From contig NC_092349.1 of NCBI RefSeq assembly GCF_963676685.1, positions 62,199,881 through 62,263,880 on the forward strand: DNA of 64,000 bases. The letters run 5' to 3'. Below the pieces are notes generated by a model. The model ran no database searches, had not been told where the DNA came from, and worked only from the letters and a program-made list of their open reading frames with translations. The stretch comes from Mytilus edulis. Its lineage: Eukaryota > Mollusca > Bivalvia > Mytilida > Mytilidae. Position numbers and translations under genes: made by a program. This document shows positions 1 through 11,777 of the stretch, piece after piece (the first letter of the stretch is position 1; the number at the start of each line of letters is the position of its first letter).

Positions 1-170
1 TGCAAAGTCAGCTATAAAAGGCCCCGATATAACAATGTAAAACAATTCAAACGAGAAAATTTTTAATGGCCTTATTTATATAAAATAATAAGCAAAAAAA
101 AATGTAACACATAAACAAACGACAACCACTGAATTACAGGCTCCTGTTTAAACATTGATACAAGGAATCT
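1..170 (-). repeat. Family B interspersed repeat, partial at window edge
   Basis: This is a fragment of a very common element whose other copies appear at about 35860-36170, 36625-36805, 37950-38125, 38460-38640, 41495-41630, 52530-52640 and 56270-56350. Shared words include CAATGTAAAACAATTCAAAC and, in fuller copies, ACATCTTCTT and TTGTCTCATTGGCAA. Confidence 0.6.
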
Positions 171-278
171 CCACAGAAAAATTTCAAGATGGGAGAACTG
201 TTCTAAATTAGCTATTTTAACAGTTATAACCGCTGAAAATTTGATGTATTAACTATGGAGATCCCACGATACTATTAG

Positions 279-380
279 TTACATAGTGTGCTAGTGACCT
301 AATACGGTATATATGGGGTCAGTAAATTCCATATGGGGTGAGAGCGAATTTGAATAGTGTGTCACTAGCACACTATGTAA
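279..380. repeat. Perfect 20-bp inverted repeat element
   Basis: The arms at 279-298 and 361-380 are exact reverse complements, 20 of 20 bases (TTACATAGTGTGCTAGTGAC). The 62-bp centre has no coding potential. It looks like a miniature inverted-repeat transposable element. Confidence 0.6.
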
Positions 381-607
381 AGAATTTATCTTACCAACTA
401 TCTTAATGTGTGAAATTTAGACTAGTGACCTATTCAATACTGTTAGCATAAAGAAACTACTTCAATTGATCCTACATAAACAGATACCAACAATACCAAC
501 TTGTTAGGTTTAAATGCGTTTAATGAATTTATTTCAATCTTAATCATCAATTTCTTCGTCTGTTGAAACCTTTACCATTTTTTCTCAGTATCGTTTTGTT
601 TTTAAAA

Positions 608-736
608 GGGGACGTAACACTACTACTAACAGTGTATGAAATAAGCCCCACCTCCCTTCTACCTTATATGGTATATAAAGGGATGTAACACCACTACTAA
701 CCGTGTATGAGATAAGCCCCGCCTCCCTACTAACCT
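608..736. repeat. Two-copy tandem repeat, about 72 bp
   Basis: Two copies of a unit that contains GTAACAC, TACTAAC and GTGTATGA, followed by ATAAGCCCC, lie about 72 bp apart with several differences. Confidence 0.5.
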
Positions 737-1293
737 AATAGCAAATATACATGGTCTCCACGAGGGCACTTTTAACCAATCACATTCCTAGAAATGTATA
801 GTACCAGGTAGGTAAGATAATATCAGATTCATGTATATTGACGCTAAGCCAGTACATATGATTACTGAAATTTGCAACCCCACCCCCTCATTTGGAGGAT
901 AATAATTCAATTCTTCACATTAAAACTAAGAATTGCTGACAATATATAGCCTGCTCTTCTACTGTTTAAAACCACTAGCTATTTCTTTGTCTATGTGCTG
1001 TTAAATAATGGGAAACACTGACAGAAGAAGCATCTTAGAAGGTAAACTGAACACACCTTCAAAAAAATGCAGCTAATTTTAAAATTTTTTAGCTGAGATT
1101 TATAGATTTTTCTTATTTTGACCAGTAACTGATTTTTAGCTATAGGAAGGTTGGACATTAAATGTGTAATCTTTATTGATATTCAAATACTAAGTCTCCC
1201 TCAATTTTCAAACAATGTATATTTCCATTTCGTATAGATTTATTTTGAGACTTCCACCATTTACATGCTAAGATAAGATATACATGTACTTAC

Positions 1294-4200
1294 ATGAAGC
1301 AACTAAGATATGAGAATATTCTGCTTTTTCTAAACTAGAAAATATACGAAATCTGATTTGTGTGACTGGAAGGTGATGTTTCAATGTATCGTCATCTTGT
1401 AAACTGTACAATAACTGGCTATTATGAGGATTAAATATCTGAAATAAAAAAAAAAAAGAAATAATTAATTCATAAATGATCAAAGACAGCAGATCGACTA
1501 GAGTACCATCATTATAATAATGTTATGGCTTTTTATGTCCATTATGGAATTTGGCATTAAATCAGCTGATTTTCATCAATTGCTTTGGATTTATCCACTA
1601 ATTGCCATTATATTCTACTCTTGGCTCACTAACTTGTTCATGGAATAGTTTATACTGTGTTTGTACTGTGTATAGTAGGCAGTTTATAATGTAAATGTAT
1701 AGTACATACCCCTTTTAAGTATAGTATAAACATGAATATGAAACCATGTTTGTTTTGTTTCATTTTTAGTTGTCTAAATGACAAATATCAAAAACAGTTC
1801 AGACCTGTATGAGAAGTTTTGAAGGCAGAAATTTTATTCTAAAATTGAATTTTTATGAGTTATTCAAGTTCTCAGGGAAGGTGTACATTAACAAGTATAT
1901 TTCTAGTATTGCAGTGAAGACAGAAAGTAAAGGATCTTAGTAGTTATGAAATGCACTCATATTTAATATGTCATGTTAGTTTAAACATATTTATTTATAG
2001 TGGATTGGGAAACAAGTTTTGCAACTTATATTAATCCCTTTCCACTTTGCGGGTATGTCATGTTGCAGGGAATAACTGTTTCCCTATTACTATTGCTCAC
2101 CTGACTGCAGTATATCAGTATTATTTCTAAGTAAGGGAAAGTAACCCATGATATAATCAAAATGTCATATTCAGTAAAATTATGTAATTAATACCTCTAT
2201 AAAATTATTTTACAGGATGTTAATTCAAACAAATCATTCTCAATAAAAGTCAATCTGAAAATATGGGGTGTAAATCAATGAGTTCAAGTGACAGAAACCT
2301 AGCAACGTATATAATGAGGGCCCTCATGGGGTTTTTGATTATGTGATTACTTGGCCGTTTTTTTAATGATTATTTGATTATTAAGCCAAATATTTCATGA
2401 TTATTTGATTACCTAGGACTGTATTTTTAGTTTATGATTATTTGATTACTAAAGATAAGCAAATATTTAATGATTATGTGATTATATTGGCAAAAAAATG
2501 GTGATTATGTGATTACTAGGACCCCCCCCCCCCCCCATGAGGGGCCTCTGTAATCAACTTCATTCAGACAGCTGTAAGTTCACATAAATCTGACAAAATG
2601 TAAGTGCTCATTCAATATTTAAAGGAGGTCATATAGATCAGAAATTTAAATATTTGTTTTTAAGGGCATTTATCATTTAAAATAAACATAATAGTTGTGT
2701 TGAATGAAATTAAGTTATTATCTACAAAAATTACAAAATTAATCCACAATTTTGTTTGAACATTGCTACTTTAAATATTTACTAGTTTAGTTGTAAAATT
2801 CTAATGTAAATTGATTTTAAACTATAAGATCAGACTTGTTGACATATAATTTAATGTACTTATAATCTAAAGTATACAGAATAATTTAAGTTGTTATTAT
2901 AAGGCACAGTATTATTCTTAAGTAAAGGGCATTGCTTATCATACGTTTTTTCCAAGGACATTCATAAAACTAGAATTAAAAAGAACTGCATACATTAGGG
3001 TACTTGTACATTGTATTACTTTATCATGTTTATGGTTTATATAAAAAAAAAAAAAACTAGTTATAGATCACTGTTTTATAATGTAAATATGAAAATTTCT
3101 TTTTGAACTTAAGTCAGCGTAATTTGATATACATTGCATAAGATTATGTTTTAATGGCGGCACTTAGTATTTATTGAATAATTTCTGAAGTAATGCAACA
3201 GATACTTTGCTGTAAGGCATTGCAGAAAGCTTGCATTTTAGTTTTTTTTTACATTTATACATTTCCATACTAATTTGTGACTTCCAAAGGAATTCTTTGT
3301 TTTATGGTTGTTTTATGTCCAGCGCAAAAGTAGTATTCTAAAAATGAAAATTTCGCACAAATGTTATGTGCTCTATCACGCAAACGTAATTTTTCACGCA
3401 AACGTCACAATTCAATGCTTATACATATATATTGTAGAAATATAAATCCAGTGCTTGTACTTAGGCTAACATACTATATAGCTAAAGTAGACAATGTACT
3501 AATGTAAAAGTGTGCAGGAAGACTATAAATAGACCCATAACCAAAACAGTTTTTGACATGAATATAAATATTGTGGTCATTTTTATAAATTTCCTGTTTA
3601 CAAAACTTTGAATTTTTTCGAAAAACTAAGGGTTTTCTTATCCCAGGCATAGATTACCTTAGCCGTATTTGGCACAACTTTTTGGAATTTTGGATCCTGA
3701 ATGCTCTTCAACTTTGTACCCTTTTGGCTTTATAAATATTTTGATATGAGCATCACTGATGAGTCTTATGTAGACGAAACGCACGTCTGGCGTACTAAAT
3801 TATAATCCTGGTACCTTTGATAACTATTTGTTCTTACTCCTAAGTATAAAGTCTTGGTAAATTGACCCAGATTTAGATTAAACCCATGAACTACCCAACC
3901 AAGGCAAGCTGATAATGCCTTTTGTGTCTTTGGTTCAGAGATGTCTCATTGATTGTCATTGACCATCATACCACATCTTCTTATTATTTATATATTAAAA
4001 GGAAATGACAATATAAACATGTACATGCATGAGGCAACAACTCAAAATCACAAACTACTCAAAACTCAAAAAAGACTTAAAATACCTATATATATGGACC
4101 CGAGTCATTCCTAAATCAAATTTTAAATTCATTCACTTTAAAAGGATTCAGAAAAAGTTTGATGAAAATTTTCCTTGTACAAAAAGTGTTGTAAAATTTT

Positions 4201-7200
4201 CAATCTGTCAGCAAACCAGAAATGGCTTCTTGTACAATGTATATACAGCAGATGTAATAACTGCTTACAACTCAACATTATCAAGCTTCAGACCAAATAT
4301 TAAATCATTCACTTCCATTAAAGCCAAGAAAACTTTGACGAAAAATTTTCTTTTGGATAGACACGTCAGATGGACGAAAAGACAGACAGACAGGGTTGAG
4401 CAGTTACTTGTAACTAGACATGCTTCTCTTTTTGGCAACGTGGGTTAAAACCATAACATCTCTTGGTAAATATCCCATTTTCTAAACAGACAGGATTGAG
4501 GTGTCTATAAAATATGTCAACTCATGCAATTTATCTTATAACTTACAGAAATTAAATTCAAGGTTTTCATAAATACATTTATTTGATGACATATGTAAAA
4601 TGGGTTTTCATTTTAATAAATACTTTGTGGCACAGTGCAATACTGTAAATTTGTCAAGGCCACCAATTTGTAATTTACATTAAACTGACATGAGCAGTCT
4701 ACCAACTGTGAGGACCTTTAAAATAGTAAACAGTGTTAACATGGTTAATTTCATGGGCGGATTTTTTTCTTCGATTATTTAAATTACTTCTCAATACATT
4801 ACTACAGACTAAACACCTGACAAACAATCAAAGTGGATTCAAGTAGTTCTAAAACTTATATATATAAGTGCCTATAATTTAACTCAAAATATTCAAGATA
4901 CATTGTTAATTATAATTGATTGTTGGTTGCTTTACACCACATTAAATTGTTAATTTTATAAACATTCATCATGTTCATCAACATTATACATATCATCAAT
5001 TCTCAATTTGTTAATTATTCATACATAATTGATTAGAAAAAAGGATATCTCTGCAAAATCATGAGGCCTCTGTTATTTTTTTCCAATAATAAGCATGATA
5101 GGTAGACAAGATCACAGCCCACTGAACAATTAAATGTCTGGGGAACACAATATATTTTATCAATTTATCACAGGATTTTGTATAAACAAGACTTGACAGT
5201 TAACATTCAAAGTATATGATGTTTTCTTTTTTCTATCTATAAAAAGGTAATTGCGATTTAATAACTATAAATAACCTTGTTATTTTGACCAAGGTTAAAC
5301 TTCTGAACAAGGCATTTAATATTGAATATTTATAATTTTAACAGAATATTGTAGACTGTAAATAACTTAGTGTGTACAAATGGTCTAGGAAGGTATCTGA
5401 AAAATCTAGGAACAATAAAGTTTATCCATCTGACCCTTACTTTTGGTTCTTTTAATATTTAACCGTACAGTATTTGCTTAAAACTGATTGCCATAGAACA
5501 GCTAGTGCATGTGATGATAATCATGATAATGCATGTGATATTAAAGCATTCTTTTTAAATGATTGATGAACAGGGAATCCAATACTGTTGCCCCAACAAA
5601 TTAGAGTATGTATGTAAAACAGCTCTCAAGAAATTGAATTGCAAATATGAAGAGTTTTATTTCATTTTATACAACTGTCATACAAGTGAGAGGTTTAGCT
5701 AGCTATAAAACATTTGTAAAACCAGGTACATTAGAAAATGCCTGTACCAAGTCAGGAATATGACAGTTGTTATTCATTTGTATTATGTGTTTGAGCTTTT
5801 GATTTTGCTACTTGCTTTGGCATTTTCTGTTTAGAATTTTCCTCAGAGTTTGGTAATCTTGTTGTTTTACTTTTTCCTATGTTCAATTATTGTTTTGTCA
5901 CCCAATTCTAATATTGTCTTACTATGATTAGTTTAATTCATTTGAAACTTGCTAGCAGATCCCTGAACATGTGTTGGATTAAACACTTATAAAACTTTAT
6001 AAAACATAAGTTAACATGGACTTAAAACACTTATCAAGATTAAGAAGTATCAACTGGTGTATAGATAACTATGTTTTGTTTCAAAATCTTTAATACAAAA
6101 AATTTAAAAGACTCTTCGCACCTGTAAATGTAATCAATTTTGAAATTCATCCAAGGTCTTTACAATCTACCATACCTACATGTTTATTTGTTACATATAT
6201 AACATGTATAACAAATTCTATAATTTAAATGTAGTTTTTTTACATGTGCCTTATCACATGCAGGTTTTATATCAAAATAATATAAACTTGATAAACAAGG
6301 TGTTGAGCAAAGACTTTTAATAACTAGAGGCTCTAAAGAGCCTGTGTCGCTCACCTTGGTATATGTGAATATTAAACAAAGGATGCAGATGGATTCATGA
6401 CAAAATTGTGTTTTGGTGATGGTGATGTGTTTGTACATCTTACTTTACTGAACATTCTTGCTGCTTACAATTATCTCTATTTGTAATGAACTTGGCCCAG
6501 TAGTTTCAGAGGAGAAGATTTTTGTAAAAGATAACCAAGATCACATGAAGATTTACGAAAAATGGTTAAAAATTGACTATAAAGGGCAATAACTCCTAAA
6601 GGGGTCAACTGACCATTTCGGTCATGTCGACTTATTTGTAGATCTTACTTTGCCGACATTTATTGCTTTTTACAGTTTATCTCTATCTATAATAATATTC
6701 AAGATAATAACCAAAAACAGAAAAATTTCCTTAAAATTACCAATTCAATTTTACTCAGTCAGATTTGCTCTAAATGCTTTGGTTTTTGAGTTTTGAGCCA
6801 AAAACTGCATTTTACCCCTATGTTCTATTTTTAGCCATGGCGGCCATCTTGGTTGGTTGGCCAGGTCACTGGACACATTTTTTAGACTAGATACACCAAT
6901 GATGATTGTGGCCAAGTTTGGTTTAATTTGGCCCAGTAGTTTCAGAGGAGAAGATTTTTGTAAAAGTTAACGATGATGGACGACGACGGACGATGACGAC
7001 GGACGCAAAGTGATGGGAAAAGCTCACCTGGCCCTTTGGGCCAGGTGAGCTAAAAAACTACTCGGGAGAATTCCCAAACTTTTGAAAAAAATTCCATCTC
7101 AACTTCATGCATTAGCTCAAAATTAAAGTGGAAATAATCAAAAGCTGGTTATACATACCTTTATTACACCATCAATTTGTCCTACAGCTAACACAGAACC

Positions 7201-10200
7201 ATCAGCATTGAATTTACAACACATAACATCATTTGTACATTCCCTGGAAAAAAAATAACATTAAAACATACAGTTCTTTTAAGGGTAGAATTTTTTATAT
7301 CACATGACATGTATGACCTGCGTAGAAATCACCCTTGTGCAACTGAATAACAGTACATCTGTTAACCTTTTTCAGGATGTAAATTCTTTTAAACTAGAGG
7401 CTCTAAAGAGCCTGTGTCGCTCACCTTGGTCTATGTGCATATTAAACAAAGGACACAAATGGATTCATGACAAAATTGTATTTTGGTGATGGTGATGTGT
7501 TTGAAGTTCTTACTTTACTGAACGATTTTGCTTCTTACAATTATATCTATAATGAACTTTGCCCATTAGTAACAGAGAACTTTATTTGGTAAAAATTTAC
7601 ATATATTTTACCAAATTAATGAAAATTGTTAAAAATTGACTATAAAGGGCAATAACTCCTTAAGGGGTCAATTGACCATTTAGGTCATGTTGACTTATTT
7701 GTAGATCTTACTTTGCTGAACATTATTGCTGTTTACAGTTTATCGCTATCTATAATAGTATTCAAGATAACCAAAAACGGCAAAATTTCTTTAAAATTAC
7801 CAATTGGAGGGCAGCAACCCAACAACCAGTTGTCCAATTCATCTGAAAAATTCAGGGCAGATAGATATTGACTTGATTAACAATTTAACTTCTTGTCAGA
7901 TTTGCTCTAGATGCTTTGAATTCATAGTTATAAGCCAAAAACTGCATTTTACCCCTATGTTCTATTTTTAGCCGTGGCGGCCATCTTGGTTGAATGGCCA
8001 GGTCATCGCACACATTTTTCAAACTAGATAGCCCAAAGATGATTGTGGCCTAGTAGTTTCAGTGGAGATTTTGTAAAAGATTACTTAGATTTACGAAAAA
8101 TGGTTAAAGATTGACTATAAAGGGCAATAACTCCTAAAGGGGTCAACTGACCATTTAGGTCATGTTGATTTATTTGTAGATCTTACTTTGCTGAACATTA
8201 TTGCTGTTTACAATTTATCTTTATCTATAATAATATTCAAGATAATAACCAAAAACAGCAAAATTTCCTCAAAATTACCAATTCAGGGGCAGCAACCCAA
8301 CAACCGATTGACCGATTCATCTTAAAATTTCAGGGCAGATAGATCTTGACCTGATAAACATTTTTATCCCATGTCAGATTTCCTCAAAATGCTTTGGTTT
8401 TTGAGTTATAAGCCAAAAACTGCATTTTACCCCTATGTTCTATTTTTAGCTGTGGCGGCCATCTTGGTTGGTTGACCAGGTCACGCCACACATTTTTTAA
8501 ACTAGATACCCCAAAGATGATTGTGGCCAAGTTTGGATTAATTTGGCCCAGTAGTTTCAGAGGAGAAGATTTTTGTAAAAGATTAATTTAATTTATGAAA
8601 AATGGTTAAAATTGACTATAAAGGGCAATAACTCCTAAACGGGTCAACTGACCATTTTGGTCATGTTGACTTATTTGTAGATCTTACTTTGCTGAACATT
8701 ATTGCTGTTTACAGTTTATCTCTATCTATAATAATATTCAAGATAATAACCAAAAACAGCAAAATGTCCTCAAAATTACCAATTCAGGGGCAGCAACCCA
8801 ACAACCGATTGACTGATTCATCTGAAAATTTCAGGGCAGATAGATCTTGACCTGATAAACATTTTTATCCCGTCAGATTTCCTCAAAATGCTTTGGTTTT
8901 TGAGTTATACAAATGTAAGCCAAAAACTGCATTTTACCCCTTTGTTCTATTTTTAGCCGTGGCGGCCATTTTGGTTGGTTGACCAGGTCACGCCACACAT
9001 TTTTTAAACTAGATACCCCAAAGATGATTGTGGCCAAGTTTGGATTAATTTGGCCCAGTAGTTTCAGAGGAGAAGATTTTTGTAAAAGATTACTTTAATT
9101 AACGAAAAATGGTTAAAAATTGACTATAAAGGGCAATAACTCCTAAACGGGTCAACTGACCATTTTGGTCATGTTGACTTATTTGTAGATCTTACTTTGT
9201 TGAACATTATTGCTGTTTACAGTTTATCTCTATCTATAATAATATTCAAGATAATAACCAAAAACAGCAAAATTTCCTCAAAATTACCAATTCAGGGGCA
9301 GCAACCCAACAACCGATTGACCGATTCATCTGAAAATTTCAGGGCAGATAGATCTTGACCTGATAAACATTTTTATCCCGTCAGATTTGCTCTAAATGCT
9401 TTGTTTTTTGAGTTATAAGCCAAAAACTGCATTTTACCCCTATGTTCTATTTTTAGCCGTGGCGGCCATCTTGGTTGGTTGACCGGGTCACGCCACACAT
9501 TTTTTAAACTAGATACCCCAATGATGATTGTGGCCAAGTTTGGTTTGATTTGGCCCAGTAGTTTCAGAGGAGAAGATTTTTGTAAAAGTTAACGACGACG
9601 GACGACGACGACGACGGACGACGAACGCCAAATGATGCGAAAAGCTCACTTGGCCCTTCGGGCCAGGTGAGCTAAAAAGTAGCAGGAATATCTTCAAATG
9701 AAAATCAATGAAATCCTCCTGCCACTTCCATAAACATGCTAAATATCAAATGTTTTCCCCCCAAATACTTTTTGGGATTATGCATCAGGAAAAAGTATCT
9801 TATTTGGCATATATACTAGATTTAAAATTATATCTCACTCACATGAGATTATTACATCACATTCATTTGTACATTTTACATGTTCCAATAATTGGTGCTT
9901 TTTAATCAAGGTTAACCTTTGGTCTTAAAATTGAGAATGGAAATGGGGAATGTGCCAAAGAGACAACAACCCGACCATAGAAAAAAACCAACAGCAGGTC
10001 ACCAACAGGTCTTCAATGTAGCGAAAAATTCCCGCACACGGAGGCTTCCTTCAGCTGGCCCCTAAACAAATATATACTAGTTCAGTGATAATGAACGCCA
10101 TACTAATTTCCAAATTGTACACAAGAAACTAAAATTAAAATAATACAAGACTAACAAAGGCCAGAGGCTCCTGACTTGGAACAGGCGCAAAAATGCGGCG

Positions 10201-11491
10201 GGGTTAAACATGTTTGTGAGATCTCAACCCTCCCCCTATACCTCTAGCCAATGTAGAAAAGTAAACGCATAACAATACGCACATTAAAATTCAGTTCAAG
10301 AGAAGTCCGAGTCTGATGTCAGAAGATGTAACCAAAGAAAAAACATAGTGTTATAGTAGTCTCAGCTTTGATGTCACAAAGTAAATACCTTTACGTCACA
10401 ATGTCTAATGATGTGTTTCCCCCACATGACCAGGTCTGTTCGCGCCCAATATACTTTCGCAGCTCACTTGTTCGCCCCCGAAGTCTGTTCAGGCCCAATT
10501 TGTATTAGAATTTCAGTTGAATTATTAGATATTTTATACATGATATACATGTATGTATTTACCAAATAATTTTATTTTCTTGAATAAATTTTGAGGAATT
10601 ATCATATAATTTTTTTTTTATTAATTTGATGATTTATAATAATTATTAAATGTTAATTATGTACATGTATGATTACTGCTAATTGGAATTTATACACAGC
10701 CTAATTTGGTGTTATTTTTTAGTGTTTAAAAATCTTGATTGTTGTTTTAAAGTCTTTTAACTTGCTTTGATGTAAATAACAGCATATATATAGCTTGGTA
10801 TGACTAAAACTTTGGAGATTTAAAAAAAAAACATGAAAAATAATTGTTTTTAACAGCTTGTCTCCTTTTATCTCATATGTGTGTTTGGACAAATATGACA
10901 ATATGATGGCTAAATAAAGATGTATTTATAGCAATACACTTTCCAAAACTCGTTTACAAATTCTTAAACACAAAACCAATAAAATTTTGACTCGATCATT
11001 ATTATATTTTTTACAAAAAAAAAAGTATGAAGATACACATGCATGATACAATGTACGATTTGTATTTCATTATAGTATATATGATAGTTGAAATAAAATT
11101 TGGGCGCAAACTTGTAGGGGGCGAACGGACTTGTATTCACCCCAGGTCAACTGTTCATTTCATACACATGTCGTTGTCGAAATTGCAAAAGATGTATTTT
11201 GCGGATATGACAAATCCGTCAAATGTGTAGACTGTAGTTGTGACATCTAATTTTATTTATAGATTGACAACGTATTCGCTCATTGTGTATGTTTTGAAAC
11301 GGCATAACAAGTCTGATAGGTTTTTGTACTAAATTTAATAAAATCTAACATTATGCATCCTAAAATTATACTTACAAAGTGTCAATGAGTTTTAAATTTC
11401 CCTCCAAGTATGGACCTGTTTTCGAATTGTTTGACACATTTGTTGCGACAGAGAGACTGCTCTCTGATCTCTGACTAAACATAAATGCCAT
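1294..11491 (-). CDS. WD40-repeat protein, first three coding exons (partial)
   Basis: The coding exons on the minus strand are 11491-11376, 7243-7159 and 1438-1294 (phases 2, 0 and 1 at their ends). The ATG at 11491 follows an in-frame TAA, and a second in-frame ATG lies three codons later. The joined frame gives 115 residues. After a serine-rich N-terminus of about 30 residues comes a blade-like segment, with CCKFNADGSVLAVG and DGVIKIFN matching the usual WD40 pattern of a hydrophobic strand, DGS-LA-G turn and DG-IKIF strand. A second blade follows (LPVTQIRFR, then HILVAS). WD40 proteins are scaffolds, and the family member cannot be named from this much. The last donor (CAT|GTAAGT) shows that the gene continues beyond the left edge; no further exon was recognised in 1-1290. 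Exon 2 is flanked on both sides by family A repeats. The phase-matched joins make the gene convincing, but its identity is open. Confidence 0.75.
2317..2548. repeat. Inverted-repeat element with internal TGATTA-rich units
   Basis: The ends match as inverted repeats (GAGGGCCCTCATGGGG against CCCCATGAGGGGCCTC). Inside are six copies of TGATTATTTGATTA or TGATTATGTGATTA spaced about 30-35 bp apart, plus a C17 tract before the right end. Confidence 0.6.
3560..3835 (+). repeat. Family C interspersed repeat
   Basis: The core includes GTAGACGAAACGCACGTCTG and ATAATCCTGGTACC. Other copies lie at 31261-31346 (short, reversed), 31447-31700 (reversed) and 33365-33615 (forward). The copies are diverged and encode nothing. 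Confidence 0.6.
6323..7057 (-). repeat. Family A repeat, copy 1
   Basis: Read on the minus strand it starts TTTTTTAGCTCACCTGGCCC and ends AGAGCCTCTAG. Both ends can form hairpins (AGCTCACCTGGCCC with GGGCCAGGTGAGCT; GGCTCTTTAGAGCC). A GACGAC-rich tract lies near the first end. It sits just 3' of WD40 exon 2. Confidence 0.7.
7393..9678 (-). repeat. Family A repeat, copy 2, with about four internal tandem units
   Basis: It has the same ends as copy 1. The interior repeats a block of about 480-510 bp four times, marked by GGGCAATAACTCCT at about 7650, 8125, 8625 and 9135. It sits just 5' of WD40 exon 2, so that exon is sandwiched between two family members. Confidence 0.75.
9929..10345 (+). repeat. 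Family D interspersed repeat
   Basis: It contains GGAAATGGGGAATGTG, ACAACCCGACCATAGA and CAACCCTCCCCCTATA. A longer reversed copy is at 49968-50312, a partial one at about 32337-32560, and short fragments lie inside the family A element at 20655-21086. Confidence 0.65.
10430..11146. mobile_element. TIR element E, copy 1
   Basis: The ends carry GGTCTGTTCGCGCCCAATAT and, inverted, AAATTTGGGCGCAAAC plus GGGGGCGAACGGAC. The AT-rich interior is shared with copy 2 (for example TAATTTGGTGTTATT and TGATTGTTGTTTTAAA). It has no transposase, so it is a non-autonomous DNA transposon. It lies upstream of SETD6, about 230 bp beyond the first WD40 coding exon, in that gene's first intron. Confidence 0.65.
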
Positions 11492-11777
11492 TGATATTTA
11501 CACGTGCAGAGAAGAGATAGGTAGTGTACACGTCTTCACACTAACGTCGTCTGCAACATAATGATCCACAGATCTTGAAACAATCACCTTGCCTCCAATG
11601 TAAACTATCGAGTCCAGCAGTAAATATAAAAATAAAATTAATTAATAACAAATGAAAATAAAATATTTAAACTTCAGATATGCGACAACACTAAATTTCT
11701 CGAACAATAATTACATTTTAGATAATTATATCATCGTTATTATTTTTCGATCGATCGATTTTGTGCTGAACTTCAAT
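11492..11777. promoter_or_regulatory. Putative bidirectional promoter between the WD40 gene and SETD6
   Basis: The two start codons are 286 bp apart and diverge, so both transcripts must start in or near this interval. I see no clear TATA box at a sensible distance. A canonical E-box CACGTG lies at 11501-11506, and a related CACGTC begins at 11529. Inference: shared TATA-less promoter. Exact start sites cannot be read from sequence. Confidence 0.6.

Larger units (their letters stand above)
1439..6322. other. Left part of the WD40 gene intron 2: mostly unannotated AT-rich sequence
   Basis: Apart from the elements listed at 2317-2548 and 3560-3835 and a family B scrap at about 3895-3990, I see no gene here. 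A 139-codon plus-strand reading frame at 4029-4448 ends in a GACGAAAAGACAGACAGACA tract typical of the local repeats and has no protein-like features. Confidence 0.5.

Noticed and set aside
4029..4448. 139-codon plus-strand frame
   Set aside because: AT-biased composition, no recognisable domain, and an end formed by a GACAGACAGACAGG tract typical of local repeats.
11501..11534. Carbohydrate response element for Mondo-Mlx in the WD40/SETD6 promoter
   Set aside because: There is one CACGTG and one imperfect CACGTC, 22 bp apart; the usual response element has two E-boxes separated by 5 bp, so the link to the Mondo gene in this window is not supported.
11652..11777. Longer SETD6 N-terminus from the upstream in-frame ATG
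   Set aside because: The 42 extra codons are AT-rich and unlike known SETD6 starts; the ATG at 11778 gives a family-like beginning. It cannot be fully excluded.
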